Translations under genes and position numbers: made by a program
Part shown: one piece after another, positions 6,604-7,826 of the stretch
Numbering within the stretch: position 1 is the first letter of the stretch
How the letters are laid out: each line of letters opens with the position of its first letter
Notes under the pieces: generated by a model
The model's input: only the letters and a program-made list of their open reading frames with translations
Databases searched by the model: none
What the model was told of the DNA's origin: nothing
Source: Flavobacteriales bacterium UBA7690
GTDB lineage: Bacteria > Bacteroidota > Bacteroidia > Flavobacteriales_F > PHOS-HE28
Length of the DNA stretch: 7,826 nt
NCBI GenBank assembly: GCA_002482775.1
Contig: DLGQ01000024.1
Location: 1-7,826, forward strand
Reading direction: 5' to 3'

Positions 6604-7584
6604 GTGGAAAGCGCCCGCACGCACCTGCCCGGCATCTTGCTGGCCACCGCCCTTGGTCTTGGTGCCCACTTCGCAGCGGCGTACACCCCGGGGTGGTTGA
6701 ACGGGATCTTGCTGGCCTTGCTGTTGGGCATGGTGGTGGGCAACGTGTCCAAGCTTCCCGCGCAGGTCCATACGGGCATCGGCTTCACCAGTAGCAAGCT
6801 GCTGGAACTGTCGGTGCTCTTCCTCGCGTTCAGCATAGACTATCGGCACATCGCCGCGTTGGGGATGGGCTCGTTCACGTTGGTGGCCGTGGTGGTGTTC
6901 AGCATGGTGCTGCTCACGTTCTTCCTTGCGCGGCAGGTGCGGTGCCCGGGAAGCACGGGGTGGTTGGTGGGTTTCGGCACGGCCATCTGCGGCTCCTCGG
7001 CCATTGCAGCGTTGGCGCCACGTGTAGCGAAGGACAAAGAAGATGTGGGCATCGCCATGGCGGTGGTCAACCTCTTCGGCAGTGTGGGCATGCTGGTGCT
7101 GCCTTTGGCCTTGGTGAAGTTCCACCTCAGCACCACGCAGCTGGGCCTGCTCATCGGGGGCACGCTCCATTCTGTGGGCAACGTGGTGGGTGCGGGCTAC
7201 GCCATGAGCGATTCCGTCGGCGAAGCCGCCACCACCATCAAGCTGGCGCGCGTGGCCCTATTGAGCCCCGCGCTCATCCTCTTCAACTACCTGGTGAACC
7301 GCGGCGAGGCCAAAGGCTGGCGGCAACACCTCCGGCTGCCGTGGTACTTATGGGGCTTCATCGCCATCACGGTCTTCACCTCCTTCGCAGCGTTGCCCAT
7401 CGCCTTCGTGGAAGCCATGGACCTGGCGGGCAAACTGGCGCTCACCATCGCACTGGCCGCCATCGGCCTTAAGGTCAGTTTCGCGCAGCTGTTCCGTTCC
7501 GGCCGCAAGGGCTTGCTCTTCGGCCTGCTGGTTTTCGCCATCCAGCTCGCGCTGGTGGCGGTGTTGATGGTGGTGGTCTCCTGA
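6604..7584 (+). CDS. YeiH/UPF0324-family membrane protein (putative sulfate exporter family)
   Basis: This 326-residue multi-pass inner-membrane protein belongs to the YeiH family (conserved hypothetical 698), whose members are annotated as putative sulfate exporters; the substrate is not firmly established. Family marks are LPGILLATALGLGA at the N-terminus, GTAICGSSAIAALAP at 125-139, the GGTLHSVGNVVGAG loop at 185-198, TIKLARVALLSPA at 211-223 and AIGLKVSFAQLFRSGRKGLL near the C-terminus. Roughly ten hydrophobic helices fill the chain, and the length is typical. The 185-198 loop, usually of the form H-[DE]-x-[AG]-Q-V, reads H189-S-V-G-N193-V here, so two polar positions are changed. The start is GTG: an in-frame TAG lies only two codons upstream (6598-6600), no ATG lies near, and the N-terminus fits the family. 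No Shine-Dalgarno sequence is seen, as is usual in Bacteroidota. The gene is transcribed away from the giant gene and appears to stand alone. Confidence 0.9.
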   Translation: MESARTHLPGILLATALGLGAHFAAAYTPGWLNGILLALLLGMVVGNVSKLPAQVHTGIGFTSSKLLELSVLFLAFSIDYRHIAALGMGSFTLVAVVVFSMVLLTFFLARQVRCPGSTGWLVGFGTAICGSSAIAALAPRVAKDKEDVGIAMAVVNLFGSVGMLVLPLALVKFHLSTTQLGLLIGGTLHSVGNVVGAGYAMSDSVGEAATTIKLARVALLSPALILFNYLVNRGEAKGWRQHLRLPWYLWGFIAITVFTSFAALPIAFVEAMDLAGKLALTIALAAIGLKVSFAQLFRSGRKGLLFGLLVFAIQLALVAVLMVVVS

Positions 7585-7769
7585 AGTTGAGACCCCGTGC
7601 CATACGGGGTGGCTGAAGCGCAGGTGCACACAGGACCGACCAACACTGGGCGAGCAACGCGATCACCGCTGTCCGGCATACAACGCACCGCGGATCACCT
7701 GCTGCTTGGAACTCCGGTCATGGCCAGCGCGGTGTGGCACCCGAGCGAACAACACACCCGCGAACGCGA
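7585..7769. other. Downstream non-coding stretch
   Basis: Apart from the hairpin at its start, nothing recognisable is found here. A - strand frame is open from the right edge down to a TGA at 7663-7665, but it reads through the palindromes to the right and shows no family motif. Confidence 0.4.
7592..7610 (+). terminator. Hairpin just after the YeiH-type gene, possible terminator
   Basis: ACCCCGT (7592-7598) and ACGGGGT (7604-7610) form a perfect 7-bp GC-rich stem with a 5-base loop, starting 7 bases after the stop codon. No T run follows, so it may protect the 3' end or act with another factor rather than as a classical intrinsic terminator. Confidence 0.4.
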
Positions 7770-7802
7770 ACCACCCCGGCATCCTTGCGGACCCGGGGTG
7801 GT
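7770..7802. repeat. Large palindrome 1 of the right-edge pair
   Basis: ACCACCCCGG (7770-7779) and CCGGGGTGGT (7793-7802) are perfect 10-bp inverted arms around a 13-base loop. No T run follows on either strand. It is one base away from a second palindrome, and the pair looks like an intergenic palindromic repeat element. Confidence 0.7.
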
Positions 7803-7803
7803 G

Positions 7804-7825
7804 CATCCCCGCCTTCGCGGGGATG
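7804..7825. repeat. Large palindrome 2 of the right-edge pair (REP-like)
   Basis: CATCCCCGC (7804-7812) and GCGGGGATG (7817-7825) form a perfect 9-bp stem with a CTTC loop. The word ATCCCCGC-loop-GCGGGGAT is widespread as a dispersed intergenic palindrome in GC-rich bacteria, and its spurious translation IPAKAG is familiar. The window ends one base after it, so further copies may lie beyond. Confidence 0.65.
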
Positions 7826-7826
7826 A

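Noticed and set aside
6457..7170. A 237-codon - strand open frame over the YeiH-type gene
   Set aside because: Highly charged, Gln/His-rich translation opposite a well-supported membrane protein; a shadow frame.
7663..7826. - strand open frame running from the right edge to a TGA at 7663-7665, possible C-terminus of another gene
   Set aside because: Its upstream part is a translation of the palindromes (IPAKAG-type), and the rest shows no recognisable motif. Not excluded, but not supported.

Overview
The window is GC-rich DNA from what is most likely a member of the Bacteroidota. The strongest sign is a giant secreted protein ending in a type B sorting domain of the type IX secretion system (T9SS), a system confined to that phylum and its close relatives. 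A TAnnTTTG promoter hexad and the lack of clear Shine-Dalgarno sequences agree with this. The GC richness is high for the phylum. It would fit the high-GC Flavobacteriales known from wastewater and other metagenomes, but that placement is inference.

Layout, left to right: (1) the last 113 codons of glyoxylate carboligase (gcl, + strand), ending in a clear intrinsic terminator. (2) A complete ClC-family anion channel or transporter on the - strand, convergent with gcl. (3) A 112-base spacer, then a - strand gene for a 1464-residue exported protein: signal peptide, seven-repeat beta-propeller, cysteine-rich middle, seven Ig-like modules and a T9SS sorting domain. (4) A non-coding divergent region of about 325 bases with a pair of direct repeats and a Bacteroidota-type promoter. 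(5) A + strand gene for a YeiH/UPF0324-family membrane protein (putative sulfate exporter family) with a GTG start. (6) About 240 bases with no convincing gene, holding one hairpin just after the stop and two large palindromes side by side at the right edge.

The genes do not form an obvious pathway. Gcl belongs to glyoxylate/glycerate metabolism, the ClC and YeiH-type proteins both concern anions across the inner membrane, and the giant protein is exported or surface-attached. The ClC gene could be read through from the giant gene upstream of it, since no strong terminator separates them, but nothing links their functions. I see no CRISPR array, transposase, tRNA, rRNA or defence-type cluster. 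The points most worth a second look are the departures from consensus in the ClC protein, the early end of Gcl, the uncharacterised cysteine-rich middle of the giant protein and the palindromes at the right edge. I do not see a clearly new biological system here.
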